Positions 14,362 to 22,669 of a DNA stretch of 64,000 nt are shown piece by piece. The position numbers and the translations under genes were made by a program. The notes beneath the pieces are model-generated. The model was not told the origin of the DNA. It did not search any database and saw only the letters and a list, made by a program, of their open reading frames with translations. The stretch is from IMG/VR virus record IMGVR_UViG_3300003323_000257, positions 1 through 64,000 of that record; one strand, 5' to 3'. Each line of letters starts with the position of its first letter. Within the stretch, counting starts at the first letter, position 1. This stretch comes from a virus.

Positions 14362-15087
14362 TTATTTCGACATTTTGGACAGCGAGCTGTTCACCATGGT
14401 AAGCGAGTTGGTGAACGAACGAGGCAGCGAGCGTTGGAGATACCGCAGTTCAGCAGCACTGAACTTGCGACGGCTCTTGATATCGTTCTTGGCCAGTACG
14501 TCTTTGCTCAGGCACAAGCGATCCACCCACATTTTGAAATTCACCGAAATGCCAGGCTCTACGTCTTCAACGCCCTGCGCGGCTAATTCCGCCATGTTGG
14601 TATTCTCGTTATGATCAATGACCACGGTCTTGTTACGACCGGTTCCATGCTCATCATCGTCCTCTTCCACTACCCCGTCAGCGCGGCGAATTTCGGTCTT
14701 GGTATCTGACAGGGTACGAGCCGCACCAGCCTTGCGAATTTGGCGAGCACGTTCCCTGAGCTTTTCCTGTTCCTCGCTTGCACCATCCTGACGCAGCAGC
14801 CTTTCCGCGTCCTCCCTACTAATCAGACCAATCAGACCTTTGTCCACTGCGTTTCGGAATTCAACCGCATTGAGAAGACGGCGACGATTGATCACCCGGG
14901 TGAGTTCCTGAGGCAGCCAGGTCTGAGGCAACAGCAGTCGATCAGGCTGACCGCCGTTCTGACCTGGGATTGAAATCAGGATTTCACCGACTGCACCGAT
15001 ATCCGATTCAGCAGCAATATTGACGCCCCAGATAGGATTGGTCGATTTTGGGTTCTTTTCGAAATAAGAGACTGGTAAAAACTTCAT
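14362..15087 (-). CDS. hypothetical protein (241 aa)
   Basis: Start at MKFLPVSYFEKNPKSTNPIW behind AAAGGAAAATATC; upstream in-frame ATGs lack a ribosome site. The N-terminal domain (about 1-60) is strand-rich. A charged coiled-coil-like middle (about 85-125, REDAERLLRQDGASEEQEKL) leads to an acidic stretch (EEDDDEHG). The C-terminal domain ends with a basic helix and SSLSKMSK. The strong terminator and isolated position suggest high expression. Family unknown. Confidence 0.75.
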   Translation of the reverse strand: MKFLPVSYFEKNPKSTNPIWGVNIAAESDIGAVGEILISIPGQNGGQPDRLLLPQTWLPQELTRVINRRRLLNAVEFRNAVDKGLIGLISREDAERLLRQDGASEEQEKLRERARQIRKAGAARTLSDTKTEIRRADGVVEEDDDEHGTGRNKTVVIDHNENTNMAELAAQGVEDVEPGISVNFKMWVDRLCLSKDVLAKNDIKSRRKFSAAELRYLQRSLPRSFTNSLTMVNSSLSKMSK

Positions 15088-15166
15088 GATATTTTCCTTT
15101 CGTGCAGTGCACATTGTTGTAATGGACCTCAACAGGGCAGGGAGTTAATGGCTGCTCATCGCAGTC

Positions 15167-15394
15167 CTAAACTTGTTCACGAATGGCTTTAATCAATTGT
15201 TGTTCGATGGCTTGTACGTCCTGGCTCTTAGGTATCGGTAGACCTACGAGTTCGGCGTGGTCGGCTATCGTCAAGTCTTGATCACTATACTTGCAAAAAT
15301 TGGTTTGACGGTGTTGCCAAGTACAGTGACCTGGCGGGAGTGGACAACGCGCCACCACCAGCGGCTGTCCAACTACTACGCAGAAGACTTTCAT
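15167..15394 (-). CDS. hypothetical Cys-containing protein (75 aa)
   Basis: Opens MKVFCVVVGQPLVVARCPLP with four cysteines and two histidines in the first 35 residues (possible metal site), then a helical acidic C-terminus. GCAGGAGGTACC precedes the ATG. It follows an AGTAAATA promoter-like box at 15411-15420. Confidence 0.7.
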   Translation of the reverse strand: MKVFCVVVGQPLVVARCPLPPGHCTWQHRQTNFCKYSDQDLTIADHAELVGLPIPKSQDVQAIEQQLIKAIREQV

Positions 15395-15410
15395 GGTACC
15401 TCCTGCACTT

Positions 15411-15420
15411 TATTTACTAG
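15411..15420 (-). promoter_or_regulatory. CTAGTAAATA promoter-like motif
   Basis: Exact CTAGTAAATA on the minus strand; its TAG is also the stop codon of the upstream ATPase gene. It lies 17 nt before the start at 15394. One of thirteen boundary copies. Confidence 0.55.
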
Positions 15421-15959
15421 TACCCTTCGAAATCTCTTCTGGCTTTGATTGGATCTTTGTCGTACAAATTTCTAAGCAAGGCGCAATCCCTTGTAAGAGT
15501 TGGATTTATTTCCCAACTAGCGTAGGAGTGACCTTTCAGTAATTGCCAGCGTTTGTCCTCCGTGTATTCTGGTCCATTGGAGCTAACAACAATAACATCT
15601 ATATTTTCTGCTCTGGCACATTCAAACATCGTGTAGGAACCTTTTATAAACATGGCTTCGTCTATGATCAGCAGATCATAATATTCCAAAGGGTGCGTCC
15701 ATCTATAAAAGATTTCTAGATCAGAAGGTACAGCTATTTCCTTGCGTAGCAACCTCTCTTGGGTCTCCATGCTAGTAGGGTCAGGATCAATTGCAGTGAT
15801 CCACCGTACACGTTTATAGTTTGTGCGACCAAGTAGGTTCCAAACCATTACAGATTTACCACTACGTTGTCCACACTTCAGAAATGAGTAATGTTGTTTT
15901 TCCAGATCGTTAACCATGAAGCCAACAATCTTTGACTGCATTGGATATAGAGTAATCAT
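15417..15959 (-). CDS. stand-alone terminase-like P-loop ATPase (180 aa)
   Basis: Walker A KCGQRSGKSV (residues 28-37) has the G-x-R-x-GKS form typical of large terminase ATPases. Walker B is YYDLLIIDEAMF (about 93-104), and a VVSSN strand follows as the coupling motif. The end, NPTLTRDCALLRNLYDKDP and then KARRDFEGY, matches the close of the ATPase half of terminases. No nuclease domain follows. It is therefore either a relict of TerL or a dedicated DNA-translocating or helicase-like ATPase. It is coupled (ATGA) to the Cys-rich gene upstream, which is followed by an Mre11-like nuclease gene. Confidence 0.65.
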   Translation of the reverse strand: MITLYPMQSKIVGFMVNDLEKQHYSFLKCGQRSGKSVMVWNLLGRTNYKRVRWITAIDPDPTSMETQERLLRKEIAVPSDLEIFYRWTHPLEYYDLLIIDEAMFIKGSYTMFECARAENIDVIVVSSNGPEYTEDKRWQLLKGHSYASWEINPTLTRDCALLRNLYDKDPIKARRDFEGY

Positions 15960-16498
15960 TTCTCTACCTTTGCAAGTTGTTTATCGCGTTGAATGATGTC
16001 GGTGCAATCTTTAACACCATGGCAACATTCATCAGGCATTCCTGATGGGAAGCTTTGGCAGCAGTCACTGCAAATCCATGCGCATTCACCTCGTGCAGCT
16101 TTCATATCCCAGTTGGTAAGACTATCCACACTATCCAAAGCTGTTGCCATTTTCGTTCGCTGCGGCATCACAGCTTTTGGAGTATCTGTAGCTTTGGCAA
16201 CCAAAGCTCTTAGATTTATTCGATCATACAAGTTATTGTTCGCTTCTTGTATTGCCTTATTAAACGCCTCAGTCACTTTGCAGGTAGTACGTATGGTCTC
16301 ATCTCGATTATTAAGGGCCTTAAGTCCGGCTAAAATGCCGTCATCAAATTCATCAGCAAAGAACGAATCGGCGCGCACTCTGAGCTGTTCTTCTGTTTCT
16401 TCGCCACGTAGCAAAGCACCAACTGCATAATTGAACCCGGTTTCGAAACGACAGCGTGCAGCCTGTTCTTTACGTTTAGCCAACCATTTAAAAATCAT
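15956..16498 (-). CDS. protein with Cys-rich C-terminus (180 aa)
   Basis: Helical basic N-terminus (IFKWLAKRKEQAARCRFETG), then an Ala-rich helical middle. The C-terminal about 45 residues carry eight cysteines (CAWICSDCCQSF, DECCHGVKDC), probably a zinc-binding module. It sits between the Mre11-like and terminase-like genes with overlaps on both sides (11 and 4 nt), suggesting a joint function. Confidence 0.7.
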   Translation of the reverse strand: MIFKWLAKRKEQAARCRFETGFNYAVGALLRGEETEEQLRVRADSFFADEFDDGILAGLKALNNRDETIRTTCKVTEAFNKAIQEANNNLYDRINLRALVAKATDTPKAVMPQRTKMATALDSVDSLTNWDMKAARGECAWICSDCCQSFPSGMPDECCHGVKDCTDIIQRDKQLAKVEK

Positions 16499-17507
16499 TG
16501 CGTGCTCCTTTGAGGATTCGTTCTCTTAACTTAGCAGTCTGCTTTTTCAATCGCTGCGGAATAGATTGAGAAGCTAGCCACTCATGGAAAAATTCAGCAG
16601 AGTTTAAAACCAATTCCTGGCCGTGCATAAGATCCTCGGTTAGAATCTGTGTTAAGTCAGCCTTGGTCTTGAAAGATTTATTGATCACTATGTTTGGACG
16701 CGCCGGCACATCCAAATCTGCTCCGTCTTTGACCACCAACTTGATGAGGTGATGAGGATCAGTTGGAAGTGCGTCGATATCAGCGCTGGTCTCCACAACA
16801 CAGTTAAAGAGTTTGTATTTCGGATCGAATGGAATGGAGTTGATTTCGAAATCGTCTGGGCTTGTGTACTTTATGTGGTGAAAGAATTTCGGAAGCGCCT
16901 CACCAAAGTTCGTTTGATATAGCGTACCACTATAGTAGGTGTTTCGTACTTTGTGATTGGTGTGTAGGTGTCCCATGGCAATCACTGCCTTAGACTTTGG
17001 AAGCTCCTCTGCCTCACACTTACGGCCTGAATCCAGTTTGGACCCAAAGACTTCGGTGTGACCGAAATTCAAACAACGAGGATCAAACGCAGTAGAAGGC
17101 CACGGACATATCTTTACTTTTTGCTTACCGAATTCTAGGTAAGTGTCCTCTGTGAAAATGCGAAGGTTCTTCAATCGCATTCTCTGAAGTATTTGAAGTG
17201 AATGACCTTCGTTGGACTCTCGGGCAAGCTTATCGTGGTTGCCTAGATAGACAATAAAGTCCAGGTCCTTGTTGCGTCGAACACCTGCCTCGAAAGCCAA
17301 CATGGCTGCGTAGCTCATGCGAGGATTTTCACAAATGTCACCGTACAGAATTACGTTTGAGATATTGCGCTTGCGCGCCCACGCACATACTCTGTCTACC
17401 TCGCTCCATACATAGTCGTCAGGTGACTCAATATATTTGGCGAGCCCTCCGTGCCCTTTGTCATCGGTTTGATGAAGATCGCCGATCCCACAAGCTTCAA
17501 ATGTCAT
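16488..17507 (-). CDS. Mre11/SbcD-like metallophosphoesterase
   Basis: Start at MTFEACGIGDLHQTDDKG, whose ATGA overlaps the previous stop and which follows AGAGGACAGCAA; upstream in-frame codons are basic read-through. 339 aa. Calcineurin-like phosphoesterase motifs appear in order: D-L-H (10-12), GD (56-57), GNHD (89-92) and GHLHTNH (179-185). Homologues such as SbcD and T4 gp47 are Mn-dependent DNA nucleases working with an SbcC/gp46 ATPase. No SbcC-like gene is in the window, so the neighbouring lone P-loop ATPase is a possible partner (inference). The C-terminal 100 residues are a helical extension. Confidence 0.85.
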   Translation of the reverse strand: MTFEACGIGDLHQTDDKGHGGLAKYIESPDDYVWSEVDRVCAWARKRNISNVILYGDICENPRMSYAAMLAFEAGVRRNKDLDFIVYLGNHDKLARESNEGHSLQILQRMRLKNLRIFTEDTYLEFGKQKVKICPWPSTAFDPRCLNFGHTEVFGSKLDSGRKCEAEELPKSKAVIAMGHLHTNHKVRNTYYSGTLYQTNFGEALPKFFHHIKYTSPDDFEINSIPFDPKYKLFNCVVETSADIDALPTDPHHLIKLVVKDGADLDVPARPNIVINKSFKTKADLTQILTEDLMHGQELVLNSAEFFHEWLASQSIPQRLKKQTAKLRERILKGARNDF

Positions 17508-17695
17508 TTGCTGTCCTCTGCGGCTTTCAATTCGCGAAGTTCGTGACTTTCTAATCCGTGCACGTCCTCGTATTCCACGAGTTTCTTTATCAAGTGATTT
17601 ACGTAATCTTGATCGTTGCTGTTCTGAGGTGGATGAGCAGTGAACCAAGCAGCCTCGGTTAGAGCTATCTGGTAGTCCGATTCGGATTCAAACAT
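17504..17695 (-). CDS. hypothetical acidic protein (63 aa)
   Basis: Acidic helical protein (MFESESDYQIALTEAAWFTA ... VEYEDVHGLESHELRELKAA) coupled by ATGA to the Mre11-like gene. No known family. Confidence 0.7.
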   Translation of the reverse strand: MFESESDYQIALTEAAWFTAHPPQNSNDQDYVNHLIKKLVEYEDVHGLESHELRELKAAEDSK

Positions 17696-17709
17696 TTGTA
17701 GGTCTTTCT

Positions 17710-18099
17710 TTATGATCGGCCCAAACGATCCTGGAGTTCACGCACCATTTTGGAGTGCATTACTAAAGAGCCGTTCACGTGATAAATAGGATATTCCAGT
17801 CCGAAGAATTCACGCATCCATTGATTGGTCTTTTCAACCAGTTCAGGATGTTGTAGGCGTTTAAAATCCTTGCTTGGATTCATGCGTTGGCGAACCGAAT
17901 AATTATCGACTACCACGCGTAGATTACCAACGTATCCAACTACCCGAGGTTCCATACTGTCGAATGAAGCACACTGGAAAGTAGGCATCTCGGTGCCGGC
18001 AAAAACCGGCTGTTCGACTTGAGAACCTATCACACGATTATTACGAATCTTTACTGATTCAAGAGCCTTTAGAACTTCCTCAAGGGTTAGCAGTTGCAT
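17710..18099 (-). CDS. hypothetical protein (129 aa)
   Basis: Mixed alpha/beta with helical start (LTLEEVLKALESVKIRNNRV) and a beta-rich middle (VVGYVGNLRVVVDNY). The C-terminal half ends in a basic helix. Translation start MQLLTLEEV follows AGAGGCGATA. No domain recognised. Confidence 0.75.
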   Translation of the reverse strand: MQLLTLEEVLKALESVKIRNNRVIGSQVEQPVFAGTEMPTFQCASFDSMEPRVVGYVGNLRVVVDNYSVRQRMNPSKDFKRLQHPELVEKTNQWMREFFGLEYPIYHVNGSLVMHSKMVRELQDRLGRS

Positions 18100-18114
18100 T
18101 ATCGCCTCTTTGGT

Positions 18115-18957
18115 TTACCATGATGCATCCTTCATCGCGTATTTAGCCAATCCATTTAACACGACATGATCTTTGCCAATTAGGAAAGTAATTTGGCCTG
18201 TGCGTCGTTCCATAACTGCTGGAACACCGAAAAACTCTTTTAATAATTCACAAGCCTCCGAATCCTTACTGGCGCGGACATAGGCTTGTACCAAGTCCTG
18301 CATCTTGAGGGCCGCATCAAATGCCTTCAACATTGATTGAGCAGAATGGTATTCAGCCTCAAGACGCGCAGATAGATCGGAAATAAGTTTGAACGCCTCC
18401 TCGCTAGTGTTGGCATTTTGAACATCTCGCCAGAGATTCTCTGCGTGAACGTGGACCTCGACTGGGTCTTGGCACAGCAATTGGTGTTTAGACTCGTTAA
18501 CCCTGAAGGTATGAAGACAGGTTAAATCTTTTGGGTTTTCAAACGAAAGGTCCGAATCACTACCATAGAAGGAGCTCAGCCAATATACGACTAATCCAGA
18601 TTGTTTGTAGGCCACAAAATCCAGGAGCATGACAGTCCGCCCTGTGTCGTTCTGTGATGGATATTCCAAACGAGGTTCACCTACATGCATCTTATATTTG
18701 AAATCTGGAGAAATGGACTCTGCAATCGAAAGAGCGGACACAAATTTTTCGGCCACCGAGTCAGGCGTGTCATCGTCCTTCAGATACAAACGTAAGGTCA
18801 TTACCTTCATATCGGCCACTGCGCTGGAGTAGCCTGGTTTCAGGAAGTCCAACTTCAGTTCTTCGGTATTAGGAGCTAATCGCGGTATGTTTGGCCACCG
18901 TTCAAGTAGAGCTTCATTGAACTCCGTGTTTATCGCATCAAGGATATTGATGATCAT
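18115..18957 (-). CDS. hypothetical protein (280 aa)
   Basis: GGAGGTCTCCAA directly precedes the ATG. Helical N-terminus, a strand-rich middle (RTVMLLDFVAYKQSGLVVYW) and a long helical C-terminal half (residues about 165-245) with coiled-coil character. No catalytic motif seen. The neighbours are all small unknowns. Confidence 0.75.
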   Translation of the reverse strand: MIINILDAINTEFNEALLERWPNIPRLAPNTEELKLDFLKPGYSSAVADMKVMTLRLYLKDDDTPDSVAEKFVSALSIAESISPDFKYKMHVGEPRLEYPSQNDTGRTVMLLDFVAYKQSGLVVYWLSSFYGSDSDLSFENPKDLTCLHTFRVNESKHQLLCQDPVEVHVHAENLWRDVQNANTSEEAFKLISDLSARLEAEYHSAQSMLKAFDAALKMQDLVQAYVRASKDSEACELLKEFFGVPAVMERRTGQITFLIGKDHVVLNGLAKYAMKDASW

Positions 18958-18971
18958 TTGGAGACCTCCAA

Positions 18972-19337
18972 TCAGTATGATTTGGACATAGCATCGCGAA
19001 TACCAGCCACGATCTTCTCGACCACGATTACCCTGTTTTCTTCAGCGAAGATTTTCTGAGCAGCTTCATTCACAAGGGCACTCATCTTCTCTGCGAAGTC
19101 GGAAGTAGACACAACCTCTTCAGCGAACTTACGAGCTTGTTGGAAAACAGCGGCCTCAAAGGCTTGTTCGATTGGACTAATGTGGCGAGCGTTGAAATGG
19201 CTACTTTCAGGCTTCTTGGTAACCAGGTGAGTCAACGCCGTACCAATCAGTGCGTCCTTGCCTTGCTGATCCATTGCCTGCACCAAGGCAGTACCGATAA
19301 GTTTTTGCAGTTGTTCGTCGTTAAACTTGAGTTCCAT
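18972..19337 (-). CDS. hypothetical helical protein (121 aa)
   Basis: Entirely helical appearance, Ala/Glu-rich (FEAAVFQQARKFAEEVVSTS). Its 5' end overlaps the upstream gene by 17 nt. No known family; probably a cytoplasmic binding protein. Confidence 0.75.
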   Translation of the reverse strand: MELKFNDEQLQKLIGTALVQAMDQQGKDALIGTALTHLVTKKPESSHFNARHISPIEQAFEAAVFQQARKFAEEVVSTSDFAEKMSALVNEAAQKIFAEENRVIVVEKIVAGIRDAMSKSY

Positions 19338-19521
19338 TTTGGTTCCTATTTATAAATTGGTTGATGGTAATCTTTAGCAATTGTTTTTGATCTTCGGTCA
19401 ACGATAGATTGTTGTCGATGGCCACCATATCGACCCTCGTTTCGTAGATCAACCGCTTGGTAACAGGACGATCCACATACTTAACGTTCAAGCGTTCGAC
19501 TTCGGATTCGAATTCGTCCAT
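19321..19521 (-). CDS. hypothetical helical protein (66 aa)
   Basis: Two predicted helices with acidic start (MDEFESEVERLNVKY) and SLTEDQKQLLKITINQFI. It overlaps its neighbours by 17 nt (downstream) and 34 nt (upstream) in other frames. The end of the upstream 130-aa protein (TPTDRLIVVNQLDDEI) is similar in pattern to LTEDQKQLLKITINQF here, so the two may share an ancestral helical unit. Confidence 0.65.
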   Translation of the reverse strand: MDEFESEVERLNVKYVDRPVTKRLIYETRVDMVAIDNNLSLTEDQKQLLKITINQFINRNQNGTQV

Positions 19522-19880
19522 GCCTTCTCCATTTTGTGGATTTCATCGTCAAGCTGGTTCACAACAATTAATCGATCGGTAGGAGTAAGTTGATCGTCAC
19601 GGATTGCTCCCATGCGCATCAACTTAAGTTGGGCCAGCAATGCGGTGCTGTCGATACTCATGGACAACACCATACGAATTGTTTCCTGCGTGTGTTCCAA
19701 GTACGATTTCTCATTCAGGTATCCAGCAAGTCGCTCTCCATATTTACGAGCCTCAGGATCATCATCGTTATGGAAATTCCCTGAGATGAACAGCTTGACT
19801 CCATTCGTGTTCTCAATGTAATAGGTGTGCAATGCCTGATTTGGATTTGAATGGAATTTCCAATCATTGGTGTCAAACAT
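19488..19880 (-). CDS. hypothetical protein (130 aa)
   Basis: Start at MFDTNDWKFHSNPNQALHTY behind AGAAAGGACTAAA. An N-terminal beta portion (YYIENTNGVKLFISGNFHND) is followed by helices. It overlaps the next gene by 34 nt. No recognised domain. Confidence 0.7.
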   Translation of the reverse strand: MFDTNDWKFHSNPNQALHTYYIENTNGVKLFISGNFHNDDDPEARKYGERLAGYLNEKSYLEHTQETIRMVLSMSIDSTALLAQLKLMRMGAIRDDQLTPTDRLIVVNQLDDEIHKMEKAWTNSNPKSNA

Positions 19881-19881
19881 T

Positions 19882-20454
19882 TTAGTCCTTTCTGTAGCTA
19901 ACCTTCTTGAGTGCTTGTGGATTGGCATGAAACCAACGAGGCTCTCTCCTGGATTCCAAATGCGTTTCGCCATCATAGGTCCAACACATGCAGTACTGAA
20001 TGGAGAATCCAAACTTGAATCGATCTGCCTTACCGATGTTCCACAGATTAGGTCCACGCCAAAACACTACTGCCTCATCCTCGGTATGAAACAGATCATG
20101 TTCGATTTGAGCCAGTCGATCAAACAATCCGTTGTCCAACTGCTGAGAGGACAGGTGAGAGTGTTCAATCAAATAGGACTGAGAACCGTTGGAATGTTCA
20201 ATCCTAGGATGGTCTCGGTTAGGCCAGTACACGAATTGAGTATTCTGCAGACGCTTCCAACGAGTACGATCCAATTCATGGAGAACCGCATTGATGTCCA
20301 TTGAATGGTTCTTTAATGCGTCCTCTGTCTGTTCAAGAAGTTTGGAAATCTCCTGTGCTGTTTCGGTCCAATCAATGAATCTATTGTCCACCAGTAGTTT
20401 GATCTTTCGGTAAGCCTCTGCCTGAATTGAATCGCGTTCGTTGTCGGATATCAT
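19882..20454 (-). CDS. hypothetical protein (190 aa)
   Basis: Helical first 70 residues, then an aromatic-rich domain (FVYWPNRDHPRIEHSNGSQS, VVFWRGPNLWNIGKADRFKF). ATGA overlap with the upstream gene. The many Trp/Tyr/His residues suggest a ligand-binding beta domain, but no family is recognised. Confidence 0.75.
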   Translation of the reverse strand: MISDNERDSIQAEAYRKIKLLVDNRFIDWTETAQEISKLLEQTEDALKNHSMDINAVLHELDRTRWKRLQNTQFVYWPNRDHPRIEHSNGSQSYLIEHSHLSSQQLDNGLFDRLAQIEHDLFHTEDEAVVFWRGPNLWNIGKADRFKFGFSIQYCMCWTYDGETHLESRREPRWFHANPQALKKVSYRKD

Positions 20455-20957
20455 GACTTATATCTTTCAACCTCGGTAAGCTCAAGACATTTAAGGATCA
20501 AGGGATCGATGTATCCTGAGGAGTTTATTAAGGTGTTACCTACAAAGTTGATCGTTTTGCTGCCTACAAGGCCTAGCGCACCTGCCGCTGTATTGCCATT
20601 ACCTACTATGTACGTGACTTGATCATCGGCGACCAGTTCTCGAATAACCTTCACACAATTAATGAGCACTGAAATAAAAGGTTGTGGGCTAAGAAACTCG
20701 GGTATAACCTGTGGCTCTCGAATCATCGGATAACTGGAAGTTGGAAAGAGTGCAGGGCTATCGGGAGGTTTACCTAATCTAGTTAGGTGTTCGTCGAGGA
20801 GATCGCGCATCATCGTAATTTGTTTGATTACGTCTTGCTTGGTTTCCTCCTCTGTATTCCCAGCGCCCTCAACAGTATAGTAATGAGTCGAAGAAGGGTT
20901 CAACACGAATTGGCCACGGTAAAGAGGCCATCCGTCAACTTTTCTGTATTTGATCAT
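20451..20957 (-). CDS. hypothetical protein (168 aa)
   Basis: The second half carries a Gly/Asn-rich stretch (YIVGNGNTAAGALGLVGSKT). The N-terminal region has a helix (EEETKQDVIKQITMMRDLLD). No catalytic signature could be assigned. A 28-nt gap separates it from the gene upstream. Confidence 0.75.
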   Translation of the reverse strand: MIKYRKVDGWPLYRGQFVLNPSSTHYYTVEGAGNTEEETKQDVIKQITMMRDLLDEHLTRLGKPPDSPALFPTSSYPMIREPQVIPEFLSPQPFISVLINCVKVIRELVADDQVTYIVGNGNTAAGALGLVGSKTINFVGNTLINSSGYIDPLILKCLELTEVERYKS

Positions 20958-20985
20958 TCAATAGTTCCTCATTCGGCTCTGGCAA

Positions 20986-21351
20986 TCACTTTGCTTTAAT
21001 GAGTTCTTCCACTTGTCGAATAAGGTCTTCACGAGTCATTGAACGATCTCGTTTGATTTTCACACCAAATTCCCTGTCGACCTCGTTAAACAACACGAAT
21101 TGATGATCGCTGAATGGCCGCCAACACGTGTGCTGTCTAACTCGCTTGTCTATTAAAGCCATGCGATTAACAACAGATTCGGAGATGATATCGCGGTCGC
21201 GTTGATCAATCTTTACGGCCAGCATTTCCATCTGTTCAATAGCCACACGACCAACAGCCTCGGCACCCAGCTTCTTTTCAACAGCAGCCATAATAGGCTG
21301 GGTATAAATCACCGTCAGATTCTTAACCTCATCGTCTGATATGAGCATCAT
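20986..21351 (-). CDS. hypothetical protein (121 aa)
   Basis: Helical protein with acidic N-terminus and basic C-terminus (REFGVKIKRDRSMTREDLIR). First of two adjacent ATGs chosen because it makes the ATGA overlap with the zinc-ribbon gene. Function unknown. Confidence 0.75.
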   Translation of the reverse strand: MMLISDDEVKNLTVIYTQPIMAAVEKKLGAEAVGRVAIEQMEMLAVKIDQRDRDIISESVVNRMALIDKRVRQHTCWRPFSDHQFVLFNEVDREFGVKIKRDRSMTREDLIRQVEELIKAK

Positions 21352-21539
21352 TTTGTGGCCTCGTCTGCAACAATAATTTGTTGGTCACATACAGGACACT
21401 TGATGAAGTAGTGTACTTGATTGCGGTGCATTTCCTTACGGGCCTCAATTGGAAGGAATTCCACTTCGGTGTGACAGTAGGTGCAAGTCCCTTGAATAGG
21501 ATTCTGATCAGGTGGCGTGCCGCGTTTAATGATCTTCAT
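21348..21539 (-). CDS. zinc-ribbon protein (63 aa)
   Basis: Two CxxC knuckles, CTYC (about 19-22) and CPVC (about 49-52), with H/Y residues between, form a compact zinc ribbon as in many small phage proteins. Overlaps both neighbours by 4 nt. Likely a protein- or nucleic-acid-binding adaptor. Confidence 0.8.
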   Translation of the reverse strand: MKIIKRGTPPDQNPIQGTCTYCHTEVEFLPIEARKEMHRNQVHYFIKCPVCDQQIIVADEATK

Positions 21540-21907
21540 GGATTGTACTCCGGCACGTGATGTTTCATGTAAAGTTGAAAGAACGGAAGCTTCAAGGAAT
21601 TCTTCCAGTCCAAGGTATAGTTGATATTTACGTCCTTGGTAGGTTGAAATTCCAGGTAGTCAAAGAGTTCGCACAGCAGTTCGGTCGGATCATCACGATT
21701 GACTACGAAAGAAGAAGGTAGAGCATTCCACAACTCATTGAACTTTTCTTCAGCGGACTTAATTGAGGCTTCCAATTTGTCACGTCGTTTGTGGTAGGCG
21801 TCCATAACCTCAACACATCGCTCGGCCAACCTACCTTCAGTTGTGTCTGAACATATAACATCGAGGTCTCTGAATGCTGCTAAACGCAGGGCGTCAAAAT
21901 GATTCAT
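21536..21907 (-). CDS. hypothetical protein (123 aa)
   Basis: Helical N-terminal 60 residues with coiled-coil character (HKRRDKLEASIKSAEEKFNE), then a mixed domain ending LPFFQLYMKHHVPEYNP. Coupled on both sides. No family recognised. Confidence 0.75.
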   Translation of the reverse strand: MNHFDALRLAAFRDLDVICSDTTEGRLAERCVEVMDAYHKRRDKLEASIKSAEEKFNELWNALPSSFVVNRDDPTELLCELFDYLEFQPTKDVNINYTLDWKNSLKLPFFQLYMKHHVPEYNP

Positions 21908-22344
21908 TTTAGTGCCTCCCTAATTTTGGCCAATACACCGTCTTGATTTGGATCGTTGATAAACTTACGGATTTTATTTAAGGTCTCTGAATCTTTACGC
22001 AGAACCTCCAGAGACATTGCATTGACTTGATAGTCAGCTTTTGGCAGTTTGAAGCCAACAACGTCGGATTCAACGTAGGCTACAGGTGAATCCACACTGG
22101 CGACTGTTTCAAATTTCTTGAAGACCTGGGCCAGCTTCGCCTTCTGTTCCTCAGTAATCTTTGGCATTGGGAATCCTACACAAGCATGAAGGCCTGAAGC
22201 TCCGCACACACCACACTTGGCGGCCAATCCAGTGTTGGCTTCACTTAAGGTTTTCACCGATGCCCATTGAGGACACTTGTCACACCAATTGCTTGGATTC
22301 GATCCGCACTCAATGTCCTTCTCATCACATACATAAACTGTCAT
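21904..22344 (-). CDS. Cys-rich zinc-binding protein (146 aa)
   Basis: The first 55 residues carry seven cysteines and a histidine (CDEKDIEC, WCDKCPQW, KCGVCGASGLHAC), likely two zinc sites. The remainder is helical (LAQVFKKFETV; LRKDSETLNKIRKFIN). The architecture suggests a zinc head with an oligomerisation tail. Function unknown. Confidence 0.75.
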   Translation of the reverse strand: MTVYVCDEKDIECGSNPSNWCDKCPQWASVKTLSEANTGLAAKCGVCGASGLHACVGFPMPKITEEQKAKLAQVFKKFETVASVDSPVAYVESDVVGFKLPKADYQVNAMSLEVLRKDSETLNKIRKFINDPNQDGVLAKIREALK

Positions 22345-22354
22345 GTCAGTTCCT

Positions 22355-22657
22355 TTATTGTGCAGTCTCTTTAAGAGTAGAAGTCAAGCCTTTGCTACCG
22401 AGGTATAGGTTGATCTGAAGTTTGAGCATCTTTTCAAAGTCTGGAGTGTCCACCCAATCGTGAACCTTCTCGGTAAGGTCGTGCACAATAGCGCGTGCCA
22501 CACGCTCTTTGCTTTGGAGCATAACACCTTTGATTCTTTCCTTAAGTTCGTCAGTAATCGGAAACACATGACCGTCCTTGAGGAGTTCATTGGCGTAGTC
22601 CTTCAGCATGTTATCGGTGATGAAGGAGCCTACGGTTAAAGTTGGATGAAAAACCAT
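22355..22657 (-). CDS. hypothetical protein (100 aa)
   Basis: Helical, amphipathic protein (LKERIKGVMLQSKERVARAI). AAAGGAACTTAA precedes the ATG. It is the gene next to the HTH triplet and probably co-transcribed with it. No domain recognised. Confidence 0.75.
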   Translation of the reverse strand: MVFHPTLTVGSFITDNMLKDYANELLKDGHVFPITDELKERIKGVMLQSKERVARAIVHDLTEKVHDWVDTPDFEKMLKLQINLYLGSKGLTSTLKETAQ

Positions 22658-22669
22658 TTAAGTTCCTTT

